A stretch of DNA of 64,000 nt from Pseudonocardia sp. TRM90224. Lineage in GTDB: Bacteria > Actinomycetota > Actinomycetes > Mycobacteriales > Pseudonocardiaceae. Below the pieces are notes generated by a model. That model was not told the origin of the DNA. It made no database searches and saw only the letters and a program-made list of their open reading frames with translations. The first letter of the stretch is position 1; each line of letters opens with the position of its first letter. The DNA lies in assembly GCF_021245725.1 (NCBI RefSeq), contig NZ_JAJGSX010000009.1, forward strand, positions 1 through 64,000, given 5' to 3'. A program made the translations under genes and the position numbers. This document shows, one piece after another, positions 37,847-45,648 of this stretch.

Positions 37847-38644
37847 ATGCGTACTGAGGAGTTCACCGACATCCGGTACGTCGTGGAAGAGGACAACCAC
37901 GCCGTCATCACGATCGACCGTCCGGATCGGATGAACTCCTTCCGCGGCCGCACGGTCGACGAGCTGATCTCCGCGTTCAAGCACGCGTGGGCCGACCGGA
38001 CGGTCGCGGCGGTGATCCTCACCGCGACCGGCGAGCGCGCGTTCTGCACCGGCGGCGACGTCAAGGAACGCGCCGAGACCGGCGGCTACGGCGAGACGGA
38101 GTGGGGCACGTTCGAGATCGAGCGCCTGCACCGGATCATCCGGGACATCCCGAAGCCGGTGATCGCCGCCGTGAACGGCATCGCCATCGGCGGCGGGCAC
38201 GTCCTGCACGTGCTGTGCGACCTGACCGTCGCGGCGGAGAACGCGACGTTCGCGCAGGCCGGCCCGCGGGTGGGCTCGTTCGACGCCGGCTTCGGCTCGG
38301 CCTACCTCGCGCGGGTCGTCGGCGAGAAGCGGGCGCGGCAGATCTGGTTCCTCCTCGACCGCTACGACGCCGCGACCGCGGAGCGGTGGGGCCTCGTGAA
38401 CGAGGTGGTGCCGGCCGCGGAGCTGCTGGACACCGCGCGGGCGTGGGCGCGCAAGATCGGCTCGTACTCGCCGACGGCGCTGAAGTTCCTCAAGCACTCC
38501 TTCAACGCCGACTCCGACCACATCAGCGGCATCTCCCACCTCGCCTTCGACGGGCTGGAGCACTACGCCCACAGCGAGGAGGGGATGGAGGGCGCGAAGG
38601 CGTTCGCGGAGAAGCGGCCGCCGGACTTCAGCAAGTACCGCTAG
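37847..38644 (+). CDS. BadI-like ring-opening hydrolase (crotonase superfamily)
   Basis: The 265-aa crotonase-fold protein has RPDRMNSFRGRTVDEL (25-40), RAFCTGGD (64-71), AIGGGHVLHVLCDL (113-126) and GSFDAGFGSAYLARVVGEKR (143-162), and ends KRPPDFSKYR. The S-F-D-x-G-F-G segment and long similarity point to the MenB/BadI branch. BadI (2-ketocyclohexanecarboxyl-CoA hydrolase) opens a 2-keto ring ester hydrolytically. Divergent with the RidA-SDR pair, it suits the ring-cleavage step after dearomatisation. A MenB-type synthase role is less likely because no menaquinone genes are near. Confidence 0.82.
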   Translation: MRTEEFTDIRYVVEEDNHAVITIDRPDRMNSFRGRTVDELISAFKHAWADRTVAAVILTATGERAFCTGGDVKERAETGGYGETEWGTFEIERLHRIIRDIPKPVIAAVNGIAIGGGHVLHVLCDLTVAAENATFAQAGPRVGSFDAGFGSAYLARVVGEKRARQIWFLLDRYDAATAERWGLVNEVVPAAELLDTARAWARKIGSYSPTALKFLKHSFNADSDHISGISHLAFDGLEHYAHSEEGMEGAKAFAEKRPPDFSKYR

Positions 38645-38670
38645 CCGCGGCCGAGGTGGGGTGCCGGGGA

Positions 38671-38725
38671 GGGCAGGAAAGCCACTTTCCGGCCCTCACA
38701 GGGCAGGAAAGTGGCTTTCCTGCCC
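38671..38725. repeat. Family B 55-nt hairpin, copy 5
   Basis: Exactly 55 nt and nearly identical to copy 3. It lies 26 nt past the BadI-like gene stop, between convergent genes. Confidence 0.92.
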
Positions 38726-38783
38726 TCGCGTGCACATCGCACCGCGACCGACTCGCCAGCGGTTGTGCACCCGAACTCGTGCT

Positions 38784-39827
38784 TCAGCCGAGCCACTCCA
38801 GCGCCACGGCCGCGGTCGGGGGGTGGTCGCGGGCGCCGAGGGGTTCGCCGGTGACCGGCTCGTAGAACTCCCCGAAGCAAAGGTCGCCCAGCTGCGCGAC
38901 GGAGGCGTCGGCGAGCACGGCGCGCAGGTCCCACGCGCTGTCGCGGGCCGAGGCCCAGCCGAGCAGCATCGCGATGATAGGGGAGACGGGTCCGTGCCAC
39001 TTCACGCGCCTGCGGAACCCGGGGCTCATCGGCGAGACCGTCGGCGGCAGCGGGTAGTGCAGCGCGCCGTGCCCGAGCCAGTCCTCGCCGAGCAGCAGGG
39101 TGCGCTGGCGGGCGGCCAGCTCGCGGTTGCCGCCGGCGAGCAGCGGCGCGAACCCGGCGATGGTCGACGCGGCGATCCACTCCCCGGTCTCGCCGTCGAC
39201 GTCGCGGGCCAGCGACGTCGCCGGGTCGACGCTCACGGCGACGCCGGCGCGGAAGCGCGCGGCCAGTGCGTGCAGCTCGGCCGTCGCGTCGGTGCGGCCC
39301 AACTCGTCCGCGATGCCGGCGAGCACGTCGTTGGCCGCGGCGAAGATGCCGGAGAGGAACACGTCGCGCGCCCGGAACGCCGAGGCGTCGGCGCCGGCCC
39401 GCGCGCGCGGGCCGTCCCACCTGGGTGAGGTGTCGAAGCCCGATTCGACGCTGTGCCGGATCTCCAGCAGACCGGTGCCGTCGGGGTCGCGGACCTTCGC
39501 CAGCCACCGGTGCCACGCCAGCCACCGGTCGAACGACCGGTCGGCGAACGCCTCGGCGGCGGCGAGGTCGGCGCCACCCGCTTCGGTGGCGCGGTCCAGC
39601 ACGTGCCCCAGGGCGATGACGTGCACCGGGGGCGCGCACAGCCCGGCCGCCTCGCTGGAGAGCGGCAGCATCCCGGTGTCCTGCTGGGCCTGCAGCAGCC
39701 GGTCGAGCTCGGCGACCGCGCGGGGGACGTCGAAGCGTGCGAGGCCGATAGCGGTGATCGCGGAGTCCCACGTCGGCCGGACCGGCGCGCGGTCGAGGCA
39801 GGTCACCGCGGCTCTGCGGAGCGCCAT
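38784..39827 (-). CDS. GH63/trehalase-like six-hairpin glycosidase, short form
   Basis: The roughly 347-aa protein resembles the (alpha/alpha)6-barrel part of GH63-type enzymes (glucosidase, glucosylglycerate or mannosylglycerate hydrolases). It has RPTWDSAITAIGLARFD, a repeated LDRLLQAQQDTGMLPL helix pair, RHSVESGFDTSPRWDG, KWHGPVSPIIAMLLGWA and FGEFYEPVTGEPLG. The usual N-terminal beta domain is absent, and the start is uncertain (ATG 39827, with GTGs just upstream). It may be a compact active enzyme or a remnant. Substrate unknown. Confidence 0.7.
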   Translation of the reverse strand: MALRRAAVTCLDRAPVRPTWDSAITAIGLARFDVPRAVAELDRLLQAQQDTGMLPLSSEAAGLCAPPVHVIALGHVLDRATEAGGADLAAAEAFADRSFDRWLAWHRWLAKVRDPDGTGLLEIRHSVESGFDTSPRWDGPRARAGADASAFRARDVFLSGIFAAANDVLAGIADELGRTDATAELHALAARFRAGVAVSVDPATSLARDVDGETGEWIAASTIAGFAPLLAGGNRELAARQRTLLLGEDWLGHGALHYPLPPTVSPMSPGFRRRVKWHGPVSPIIAMLLGWASARDSAWDLRAVLADASVAQLGDLCFGEFYEPVTGEPLGARDHPPTAAVALEWLG

Positions 39828-39989
39828 CAGGTTCACGACCGTGCCCGTCACGGAACGCCGCTGAGAACCCACCGGCGGAACCGTAGGCCAAAACCGGCCG
39901 CGGGACCCACGGAATCGGCCGAAAGATGCGCGCCACCCTGGCGTGTCGCACAGGGAGCAGCGCGCCCGGTCGCGGTCCATGATGAACCC

Positions 39990-40193
39990 ATGAGCGACGA
40001 GCAATGGTTCTACTGCCTCAAGCACGGCACGGTGGAAGGCCCTGAAGGTTGTCGTGCGGCCGACCGGCTCGGCCCTTACCCCGACAAGGAGACGGCCGCC
40101 CGCGCGCTCGAGATCGCCAAGGAGCGCACCGAGTCCGCCGACCGCGCCGACAAGGAATGGGCCGAGCGGGGCGCCAAGCCGGCCGACGACTAG
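39990..40193 (+). CDS. Small conserved actinobacterial protein, 67 aa
   Basis: The protein begins MSDEQWFYCLKHGTVEGPEGC and has RLGPYPDKETAARALEIAKER. This pattern (aromatic-Cys-Leu-Lys-His-Gly, then RLGPY and an amphipathic helix) is a short actinobacterial family of unknown function that I recognise by pattern. It lies in the gap between the glycosidase and cyclo-ligase genes and is divergent from the former. A family A repeat begins directly after its TAG. Confidence 0.8.
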   Translation: MSDEQWFYCLKHGTVEGPEGCRAADRLGPYPDKETAARALEIAKERTESADRADKEWAERGAKPADD

Positions 40194-40264
40194 CAACTTC
40201 CCCACCGTTTTGTGCACTTGCGCGGCCGCAGAGCGCGCAAGTGCACAAAACGGTGGGGAGATTT
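40194..40264. repeat. Family A palindromic element, copy 4
   Basis: It starts immediately after a stop codon. Both inner arms are the same subtype (GTGCACTTGCGCG / GCGCGCAAGTGCAC), making the most symmetric copy. It lies between convergent genes, 17 nt before the other stop. Confidence 0.92.
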
Positions 40265-40280
40265 GGTCGCGCGGCCCGGC

Positions 40281-41069
40281 TCAGCGGTTGCGGTCGGCGG
40301 CGAGCGCGGCCAGCAGCGGGATGGCCGCGATCTTCTCCGCGGTCAGCTCGTCCCACCGGATCCCGCCGGAGGGCCGCTCGGCGCGGGCCGCGCGGCAGTC
40401 GATCAGCCGCTCCGGGGTGACGACCAGGTCGACGGGCGCGTCGTGGCCGGTGGTCGGGATGTGGCCGGCGGGGCGGACCTGCAGCTCGTGCACGGTCGTG
40501 ACGACGAGCGTTCCCGGCCCGATCAACCCGGCCGAGGCCGCCAGCGCGAACTCCAGGTCGGCGAAGCCGCCGCCCTTGCCGAGGCGGGCGCCGTCGGCGC
40601 CGACCGCGACGCAGCCGGTGACCACCAGGTCGACCGGTTCCAGCTCGGCCACTGCCACCCGCTGCGCCGAGCGGGTCGCGCCGGCGATCGACGCGGCCTT
40701 GCGCGGGGTGTCGGCGAGCCGGTCGGGGTCGAGGAGGAAGAACGGCTCCGGCTCCGCCAGCCGCGGCACCGCCATGTAGACGGTCTTGCCGTCGGCCAGC
40801 GCACGCTGGCGCACGGGGAGCTGCGCGGAGTCCGGGTTGGCCTTCACGGTGCCGGCGTCCTGCCACTCCGGCATCGCCCGCAACCGCTCGGCCGCGGCCT
40901 CGGCGCCGACGAAGTTGGAGATCCGGTTGCGCGCGCCGGGGAACCGTGCGACCCCGCCCTCCGACAGGGCCGTCCACACCTCGTCGCGCAGCGCGGCCTT
41001 CGCCGCGAGGACCTCCGGGTCGCCGCCGGCGTCGTGGTCGTGGCGGCGGGACGCTCGTGGGTTCGGCAC
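40281..41069 (-). CDS. 5-formyltetrahydrofolate cyclo-ligase-like protein
   Basis: The roughly 262-aa protein has the cyclo-ligase/MTHFS signature (VTGCVAVGADGARLGKGGGF followed by ADLEFAL). The N-terminal part has SEGGVARFPGARNRISNF, seen in the longer branch of this family. It may convert 5-formyl-THF to methenyl-THF, but family members with this N-terminus are little characterised. GTG 41069 is taken as start; the upstream frame runs into the divergent neighbour. It is convergent with the 67-aa gene. Confidence 0.82.
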   Translation of the reverse strand: MPNPRASRRHDHDAGGDPEVLAAKAALRDEVWTALSEGGVARFPGARNRISNFVGAEAAAERLRAMPEWQDAGTVKANPDSAQLPVRQRALADGKTVYMAVPRLAEPEPFFLLDPDRLADTPRKAASIAGATRSAQRVAVAELEPVDLVVTGCVAVGADGARLGKGGGFADLEFALAASAGLIGPGTLVVTTVHELQVRPAGHIPTTGHDAPVDLVVTPERLIDCRAARAERPSGGIRWDELTAEKIAAIPLLAALAADRNR

Positions 41070-41112
41070 ACGAGAACCCTGCCCCACGGCGTCCGGCCGG
41101 CAAGATGGGCCC

Positions 41113-41946
41113 GTGATCGATCCACCCGAGCTCGAAACGATGCTCGAAACGATGGCCACCCGGCTGCTCTCCGTCGACGGGGTGGTCGGGGTGATGCTCG
41201 GCGGCAGCCGTGCCAGGGGCACCCACCACCCCGACTCCGACGTCGACCTCGGCCTCTACTACCGCGGCGGGCTCGACGTCGCCGCGCTCGGCAGGCTGGC
41301 CGAGGAACTCTCCGGCGACGGCGCGAGCGTCAGCGATCTCGGCGGTTGGGGCCCGTGGGTCGACGGCGGCGGCTGGCTGCGGGTCGACGGCACCCCCGTC
41401 GACTGGATCTACCGCGACCTCGACCGCGTCCAGGCGGCATGGCAGGACGCCCAGGCCGGCCGGTGCGCGTTGCACGCGCAGGAGGGGCACCCGCTGGGCT
41501 TCCTCGACGTCGCCTACGCCGGCGAGGTCGCGCTCGGGGTCGTACTGGCCGACCCCACCGGCGAGCTCACCGCGCTGCACTACGCCGCCCTGCAGTACCC
41601 GCGACCGCTGGCGGAGGCGCTCGTGCAGCGGCTGGCGCGGGCGCGGTTCTCCGTCGCGGTCGCGCGCAAGGTCGTGAACCGCGGCGACACGACGTTCGTC
41701 GCGGGCTGCCTCTTCCGCATCGTCGGGCTCTGCGCGCAGGCGCTGCACGGCCGCGCCGGGCGGTGGCTGATCAACGAGAAGGGCGCTGTAGCCGCCGCGG
41801 GTGCGTTGCCCGTCGCACCGGACGGGTTCACCGGACGTGCGCACGGCGTGCTGGCCGCGATCGGGTCGAGCCCCGACGAGCTGGGCGCGGTCCTCGATCG
41901 CGCCGAGGCACTCGTCGACGAGGTGGAGCTCAGCTGCAAGTGGTGA
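41113..41946 (+). CDS. Nucleotidyltransferase-domain protein
   Basis: The 277-aa protein has a minimal nucleotidyltransferase core, LGGSRARGTHHPDSDVDLGL (about 32-51). This is the GSRARG...SDxDL motif of the Pol-beta fold, with two of the metal-binding aspartates. The C-terminal 180 residues are helical and may bind substrate. Proteins of this type modify antibiotics or proteins or act as toxins, but nothing here shows which. It diverges from the cyclo-ligase gene and converges with marR. Confidence 0.82.
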   Translation: MIDPPELETMLETMATRLLSVDGVVGVMLGGSRARGTHHPDSDVDLGLYYRGGLDVAALGRLAEELSGDGASVSDLGGWGPWVDGGGWLRVDGTPVDWIYRDLDRVQAAWQDAQAGRCALHAQEGHPLGFLDVAYAGEVALGVVLADPTGELTALHYAALQYPRPLAEALVQRLARARFSVAVARKVVNRGDTTFVAGCLFRIVGLCAQALHGRAGRWLINEKGAVAAAGALPVAPDGFTGRAHGVLAAIGSSPDELGAVLDRAEALVDEVELSCKW

Positions 41947-41961
41947 CCGTGCCGGACCGGC

Positions 41962-42501
41962 TCAGCGCCGCCGGTTCGCCGCCGCCGCGACCGGGCTCGC
42001 CATCAGCTTCTCCAGCAACGCCGTGAGCTGGTCGACCTCGTCGGCCGAGAGCGCGCCCGCCCACGTCCGCTCGCGGACGTTGTGCGCGGCGAAGGCCGAG
42101 GTGATGGCGTCGGTCCCGGCGGAGGAGAGGGTCAGCTCGACCGAACGCCGGTCGTGCCCGGCCTTGCGCCGCTCCAGCATGCCGTCCCGTTCGAGCGTCT
42201 TGACCAGCGCCGAGACCGCGGCCCTGCTCATCCCGGAGAGCTGCGCGACCCGCATCGGTTCGAGCGGTCCGGCGACCCACAGCACGAACAGCACCCGGAA
42301 TCCCGCCCACGACCAGCCACGGGGCCGGTGCACCGTCGACTCCAGGTCGTAGACCAGCGCGTTCGATGCGCGGTACAGGCTCAGCACGAGCCGCATCGCC
42401 CGCGTGTCGACGTCGGGGAGGATCCGGTGCGTCCGCTCGACGGCGACCTCGACGAACGACCAGAAGTCCAGCGACTCCTCTGCGGGGGTGGGCGGCGGCA
42501 C
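41962..42501 (-). CDS. MarR-family regulator in the kynurenine operon
   Basis: The 179-aa protein has a MarR winged helix (WSWAGFRVLFVLWVAGPLEP, then LSGMSRAAVSALVKTLERDG and DRRSVELTLSSAG, the wing with its DxRS motif). The GTG start at 42501 lies 10 nt after the kynU stop, so it appears to be the third gene of kynA-kynU-marR. MarR proteins often bind aromatic acids, so anthranilate or kynurenine is a reasonable candidate ligand. That is inference from position. Confidence 0.9.
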   Translation of the reverse strand: MPPPTPAEESLDFWSFVEVAVERTHRILPDVDTRAMRLVLSLYRASNALVYDLESTVHRPRGWSWAGFRVLFVLWVAGPLEPMRVAQLSGMSRAAVSALVKTLERDGMLERRKAGHDRRSVELTLSSAGTDAITSAFAAHNVRERTWAGALSADEVDQLTALLEKLMASPVAAAANRRR

Positions 42502-42510
42502 CCGCTGAGC

Positions 42511-43749
42511 CTATTGGCCGAGCCCTTCCACCACTTCGCGCAACACGGTCAGCCCGGCGTGCACCTCGGCGAAGCTGGTCGAGAGCGGCGCGAGCCCGAT
42601 CCGGATGCCGTCGGGCTCCCGGTAGTCGGGGATCACGCCACGTGCCCACAACGGGTCGAGCAGCTTGCGGAACCCGGCGCGGCGCAGGGTGACGTGCCCG
42701 CCGCGGCGCTCCGGCGCGCGCGGCGAGACCACCTGCACGCCGAGCGAGCCCGGCCAGCTGTCGACGATCTCCAGCGCGTACGCCGTCAGCGCCTGCGACT
42801 TGGCCCGCACCGCGCCGATGCCAGCTTCTTCGAGCATCTCCAGCGCGGCGAGCAGCGGGACCATCGCGAAGATCGGCGGCGTGCCGCTGACGATCCCGCG
42901 CACCCCGGCGGCCGGCGTGTAGCCGGGGCCCATCTCGAACGGGTCGCGCCGCCCCATCCAGCCCTGGATCGGCTGCCGCAGCTCCTCCTGCAGGTCGCGG
43001 CGCACGTACCCGAACGCGGGCGAGCCGGGCCCGCCGTTGAGGTACTTGTACGTGCAGCCCACGGCGAGGTCGACGTTCCACGCGTCCAGCTCCAGCTCGA
43101 CGGCACCCGCCGAGTGGCAGAGGTCCCAGAGCACGAGCGCACCTGCGTCGTGCGCGATCCGGTTGATCGCGGGCGCGTCCGCGAGCCAACCCGACCGGTA
43201 AGCGACGTGTGACATCAGCACGAGCGCGGTCTGCGGCCCCACGACCTCGGCGACCTGCTCGGGGGTGATGCCCGCGGTCGGGTCGGTCTCGACCCACCGC
43301 AGCGTGCAGCCGCGCTCGGCGGCGATGCCCTCCAGCACGTAGCGGTCGGTGGGGAAGTTGTCGGAGTCGACGACGATCTCGCGGCGCCCCGGGCGACCGT
43401 CCACGGCGGCCCGGGCGAGCTTGTAGAGCATGACGGTGGTGGAGTCGGCGACAACCGTCTGCCCAGGTGCCGCGCCCAGTGCCGCCGCGGCGACCCGGTC
43501 GCCCACCCGCTCCGGCCACTCCATCCACGGCCCGTCCGGACCGTCGTCCGTCCAGCCGCGGATGAGCCGACCCGCCCACTCCTCGCGCAGGAACCGCTCG
43601 ACCCGGTCGGCCGTGACCGCGGGTGGCCGGCCCAGCGAGTTGCCGTCGAGGTAGGCGACGACGCCGGGGCTGGGCACGAACCGCTCGCGGAACCGGGCCA
43701 GCGGGTCGGCGGCGTCCAAGGCCTGCGCAGAGGTGGTGACACCGGTCAT
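42511..43749 (-). CDS. kynU: Kynureninase
   Basis: The 412-aa PLP enzyme splits kynurenine to anthranilate and alanine. It shows YLDGNSLGRPP (33-43), SDNFPTDRY (129-137), MSHVAYRSGW (179-188), WDLCHSAGAV and the PLP lysine in VGCTYKYLNGGPGSPAF (K235), matching the family closely. Its ATG overlaps the kynA stop (ATGA). Its product would feed the aminobenzoate-CoA ligase encoded at 32-34 kb. Confidence 0.96.
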   Translation of the reverse strand: MTGVTTSAQALDAADPLARFRERFVPSPGVVAYLDGNSLGRPPAVTADRVERFLREEWAGRLIRGWTDDGPDGPWMEWPERVGDRVAAAALGAAPGQTVVADSTTVMLYKLARAAVDGRPGRREIVVDSDNFPTDRYVLEGIAAERGCTLRWVETDPTAGITPEQVAEVVGPQTALVLMSHVAYRSGWLADAPAINRIAHDAGALVLWDLCHSAGAVELELDAWNVDLAVGCTYKYLNGGPGSPAFGYVRRDLQEELRQPIQGWMGRRDPFEMGPGYTPAAGVRGIVSGTPPIFAMVPLLAALEMLEEAGIGAVRAKSQALTAYALEIVDSWPGSLGVQVVSPRAPERRGGHVTLRRAGFRKLLDPLWARGVIPDYREPDGIRIGLAPLSTSFAEVHAGLTVLREVVEGLGQ

Positions 43750-44600
43750 CGGCCGATCTCCGTCCGCACCGCGTACAGCTCTGGGAAGAACGTCAGCTCC
43801 AACGCCTTGCGCAGGAACGTCACCCCGCTCGACCCGCCGGTCCCGCGCTTGATCCCGATCGTCCGCTCGACGGTCTTGAGGTGCCGGAACCGCCATAGCT
43901 GGAAGTTCTCCTCGAGGTCGACCAGCTCCTCGCACGTCTCGTACGCCTCCCAGTACTCGTGGGCGTTCTCGTAGATCGTGCGGAAGACCGGGACGAGGTC
44001 CTCGCAGAACGTGTGCGGCTTCGTGACGTCGCGATCGAGCACCGCGGCCGGGACGGGGTGGCCGTGCCGGGCGAGGTAGCGCAGGAACTCGTCGTAGACG
44101 CTGGGCCGGGCGAGCAGGTCGGCGAGCTGCGACCGGGCCCGGTCGTCGTGGTGGAACAGCTCCAGCATCGCGGCGTTCTTGTTGCCGAGCACGAACTCGA
44201 CGCTGCGGTACTGGTCGGACTGGAACCCCGACGACGTGCCCAGGAAGCTGCGGAACTCCGCGTACTCCGACGGCGTGAGCGTCGCGAGCACCGACCACTG
44301 GTCGGTCAGCGTCCGCTGGATGTGCTTGACCCGCGCCAGGCTCTTCAGCGCGGGCCGCAGGTCGTCGGCGGCGAGCAGGTCCTGCACGGCGCGCAGCTCG
44401 TGCAGCACGAGCTTCAGCCACAGCTCGGACGTCTGGTGCTGGACGATGAACAGCAGCTCGTCGTGGTGCTCCGGCTTGCTGACCGGGTGCTGCGCGGAGA
44501 GCACCTCGTCGAGGTGCAGGTACGCGCCGTAGGACAGGTTCACCGTGAAGTCGCGGACGACGGAGTCCTCGATCGGGCGGATGTTCCCGGGGTCGGCCAT
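43746..44600 (-). CDS. kynA: Tryptophan 2,3-dioxygenase
   Basis: The 284-aa haem enzyme opens the indole ring of tryptophan to N-formylkynurenine. Diagnostic segments are FIVQHQTSELWLK (51-63, with H55), SSGFQSDQYRSVEF, and the C-terminal WRFRHLKTVERTIGIKRGTG, which contains the haem-ligand His. It is the first gene of the operon. No kynurenine formamidase is visible in the window and must be encoded elsewhere. Confidence 0.96.
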   Translation of the reverse strand: MADPGNIRPIEDSVVRDFTVNLSYGAYLHLDEVLSAQHPVSKPEHHDELLFIVQHQTSELWLKLVLHELRAVQDLLAADDLRPALKSLARVKHIQRTLTDQWSVLATLTPSEYAEFRSFLGTSSGFQSDQYRSVEFVLGNKNAAMLELFHHDDRARSQLADLLARPSVYDEFLRYLARHGHPVPAAVLDRDVTKPHTFCEDLVPVFRTIYENAHEYWEAYETCEELVDLEENFQLWRFRHLKTVERTIGIKRGTGGSSGVTFLRKALELTFFPELYAVRTEIGR

Positions 44601-44615
44601 GGCAGCACTCTATGT

Positions 44616-44630
44616 ACCGCCCCCGGCGGT
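44616..44630 (-). promoter_or_regulatory. Inverted repeat before kynA
   Basis: ACCGCC and GGCGGT are separated by 3 nt, 16-30 nt upstream of the kynA start. The placement suits a repressor site such as one for the MarR protein of the same operon, but the arms are short. Confidence 0.3.
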
Positions 44631-44764
44631 GTGTCGGAACGGACAGCAAAGCCTTACCCACCGCAACGGTTCTCACCCTCCGCGGCCATGCCGCCGCGGC
44701 CGCATCGAGCGAATGCTGCTTCCAGCAACGCCGTGTCGGGCGGCGCGCAGCACAGGAGCCCCCC

Positions 44765-45490
44765 ATGAACCAGCCCTTCCCTCCGGGACACCCCGGTCAG
44801 CGGCAGCCCTCTGCAGGTCCGGGCCACCGGCCGCCCGCGATGCCCGGCACGTACCTCCGCAACCCGTCGCCGCAGCAGTACTCCGGCCCCGGTCCTCGCC
44901 GGCCGATGCCGCCGCGACCCATGCACGGGCCAGGGCCCGGGCCGTACGGTCCGGCGACACCGCCGATGCCGGGCATCCCGGCCCCGCGCCCGCCCGTCGA
45001 CGGCCGGGTCCCCCAGCAGGCTCAGCAGTGGCCCGGACAGCAGTGGCCCGGACAGCAGGGGCCCGGACAGCAGGGGAACGGCTACTGGCCAGTGGACACC
45101 GCACCGGGCCTGCTGCTCCGCCCCCTGCCCGGACCCCCGCCCGGTGCGCCGCGCGTCCGCCGCTCGAAGAAGTGGATCGGTTGGGTCGTGGCCTTGCTCG
45201 TGCTGGCCGGGCTCGGCGGCGCCGGCTACTGGTTCATCGGCCGCACCGCCCCTGCGGCCGCCGCGGTGGGCGACTGCGTCGCGGAGCGGGGCACCAACGA
45301 CGTCGCCGTGGTCCCGTGCGGCGACCCGTCGGCGGCGTTCCGGGTGGTCGGCCGGCTGGAGGAGCGCACCATGATCGACGCGAGCCTTTTCGCCTGCACG
45401 CCGTTCCCCGACGCGACCAGCTCGTACTGGCAGGGCAAGGAGGGCGTCGGCGAGCTGGGCCTCGTGCTCTGCCTCGCCCCCGTCACCTGA
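44765..45490 (+). CDS. Membrane-anchored LppU/SCO3897-like protein
   Basis: The 241-aa protein has a cytoplasmic Pro/Gly/Gln-rich N-terminal half with short tandem repeats of WPGQQ (near residues 87-103), then a basic flank RRSKKW and one membrane helix (about 138-158, IGWVVALLVLAGLGGAGYWF). The outer domain VGDCVAERGTNDVAVVPCGDPSAAFRVVG and CTPFPDATSSYWQGKEG...LCLAP has four cysteines, resembling the LppU/SCO3897 family. CAGGAG precedes the ATG. Function unknown. It diverges from kynA with a 164-nt gap. Confidence 0.82.
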   Translation: MNQPFPPGHPGQRQPSAGPGHRPPAMPGTYLRNPSPQQYSGPGPRRPMPPRPMHGPGPGPYGPATPPMPGIPAPRPPVDGRVPQQAQQWPGQQWPGQQGPGQQGNGYWPVDTAPGLLLRPLPGPPPGAPRVRRSKKWIGWVVALLVLAGLGGAGYWFIGRTAPAAAAVGDCVAERGTNDVAVVPCGDPSAAFRVVGRLEERTMIDASLFACTPFPDATSSYWQGKEGVGELGLVLCLAPVT

Positions 45491-45561
45491 AACCTCCCCA
45501 CCGTTTTGCCAACCTGCACGGCCCCGAGGGCGTGCAGGTTGGCAAAACGGTGGGCAAGTTC
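45491..45561. repeat. Family A palindromic element, copy 5
   Basis: It starts directly after the stop of the LppU-like gene. Inner arms are the CCAACCTGCAC / GTGCAGGTTGG subtype, fully complementary. It is followed 13 nt later by another family A copy. Confidence 0.9.
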
Positions 45562-45574
45562 GGCCGCGGCCGGG

Positions 45575-45646
45575 CGAGTTCCCCACCGTTTTGGGCACTT
45601 GCGCGCCTGCGGAGCGCGCATCCACCCAAAACGGTGGGGAAGTTCG
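45575..45646. repeat. Family A palindromic element, copy 6
   Basis: It ends 2 nt before the stop codon of the Eis-like gene. The inner left arm (GGGCACTTGCGCGC) and inner right arm (GCGCGCATCCACCC) are of different subtypes, so it is a hybrid. Each of the two convergent genes thus has its own copy. Confidence 0.9.
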
Positions 45647-45648
45647 GG

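Noticed and set aside
41113..41946. Nucleotidyltransferase as part of a toxin-antitoxin pair
   Set aside because: No small HEPN-type or other partner gene lies beside it. The neighbours are a divergent cyclo-ligase gene and a convergent marR gene.
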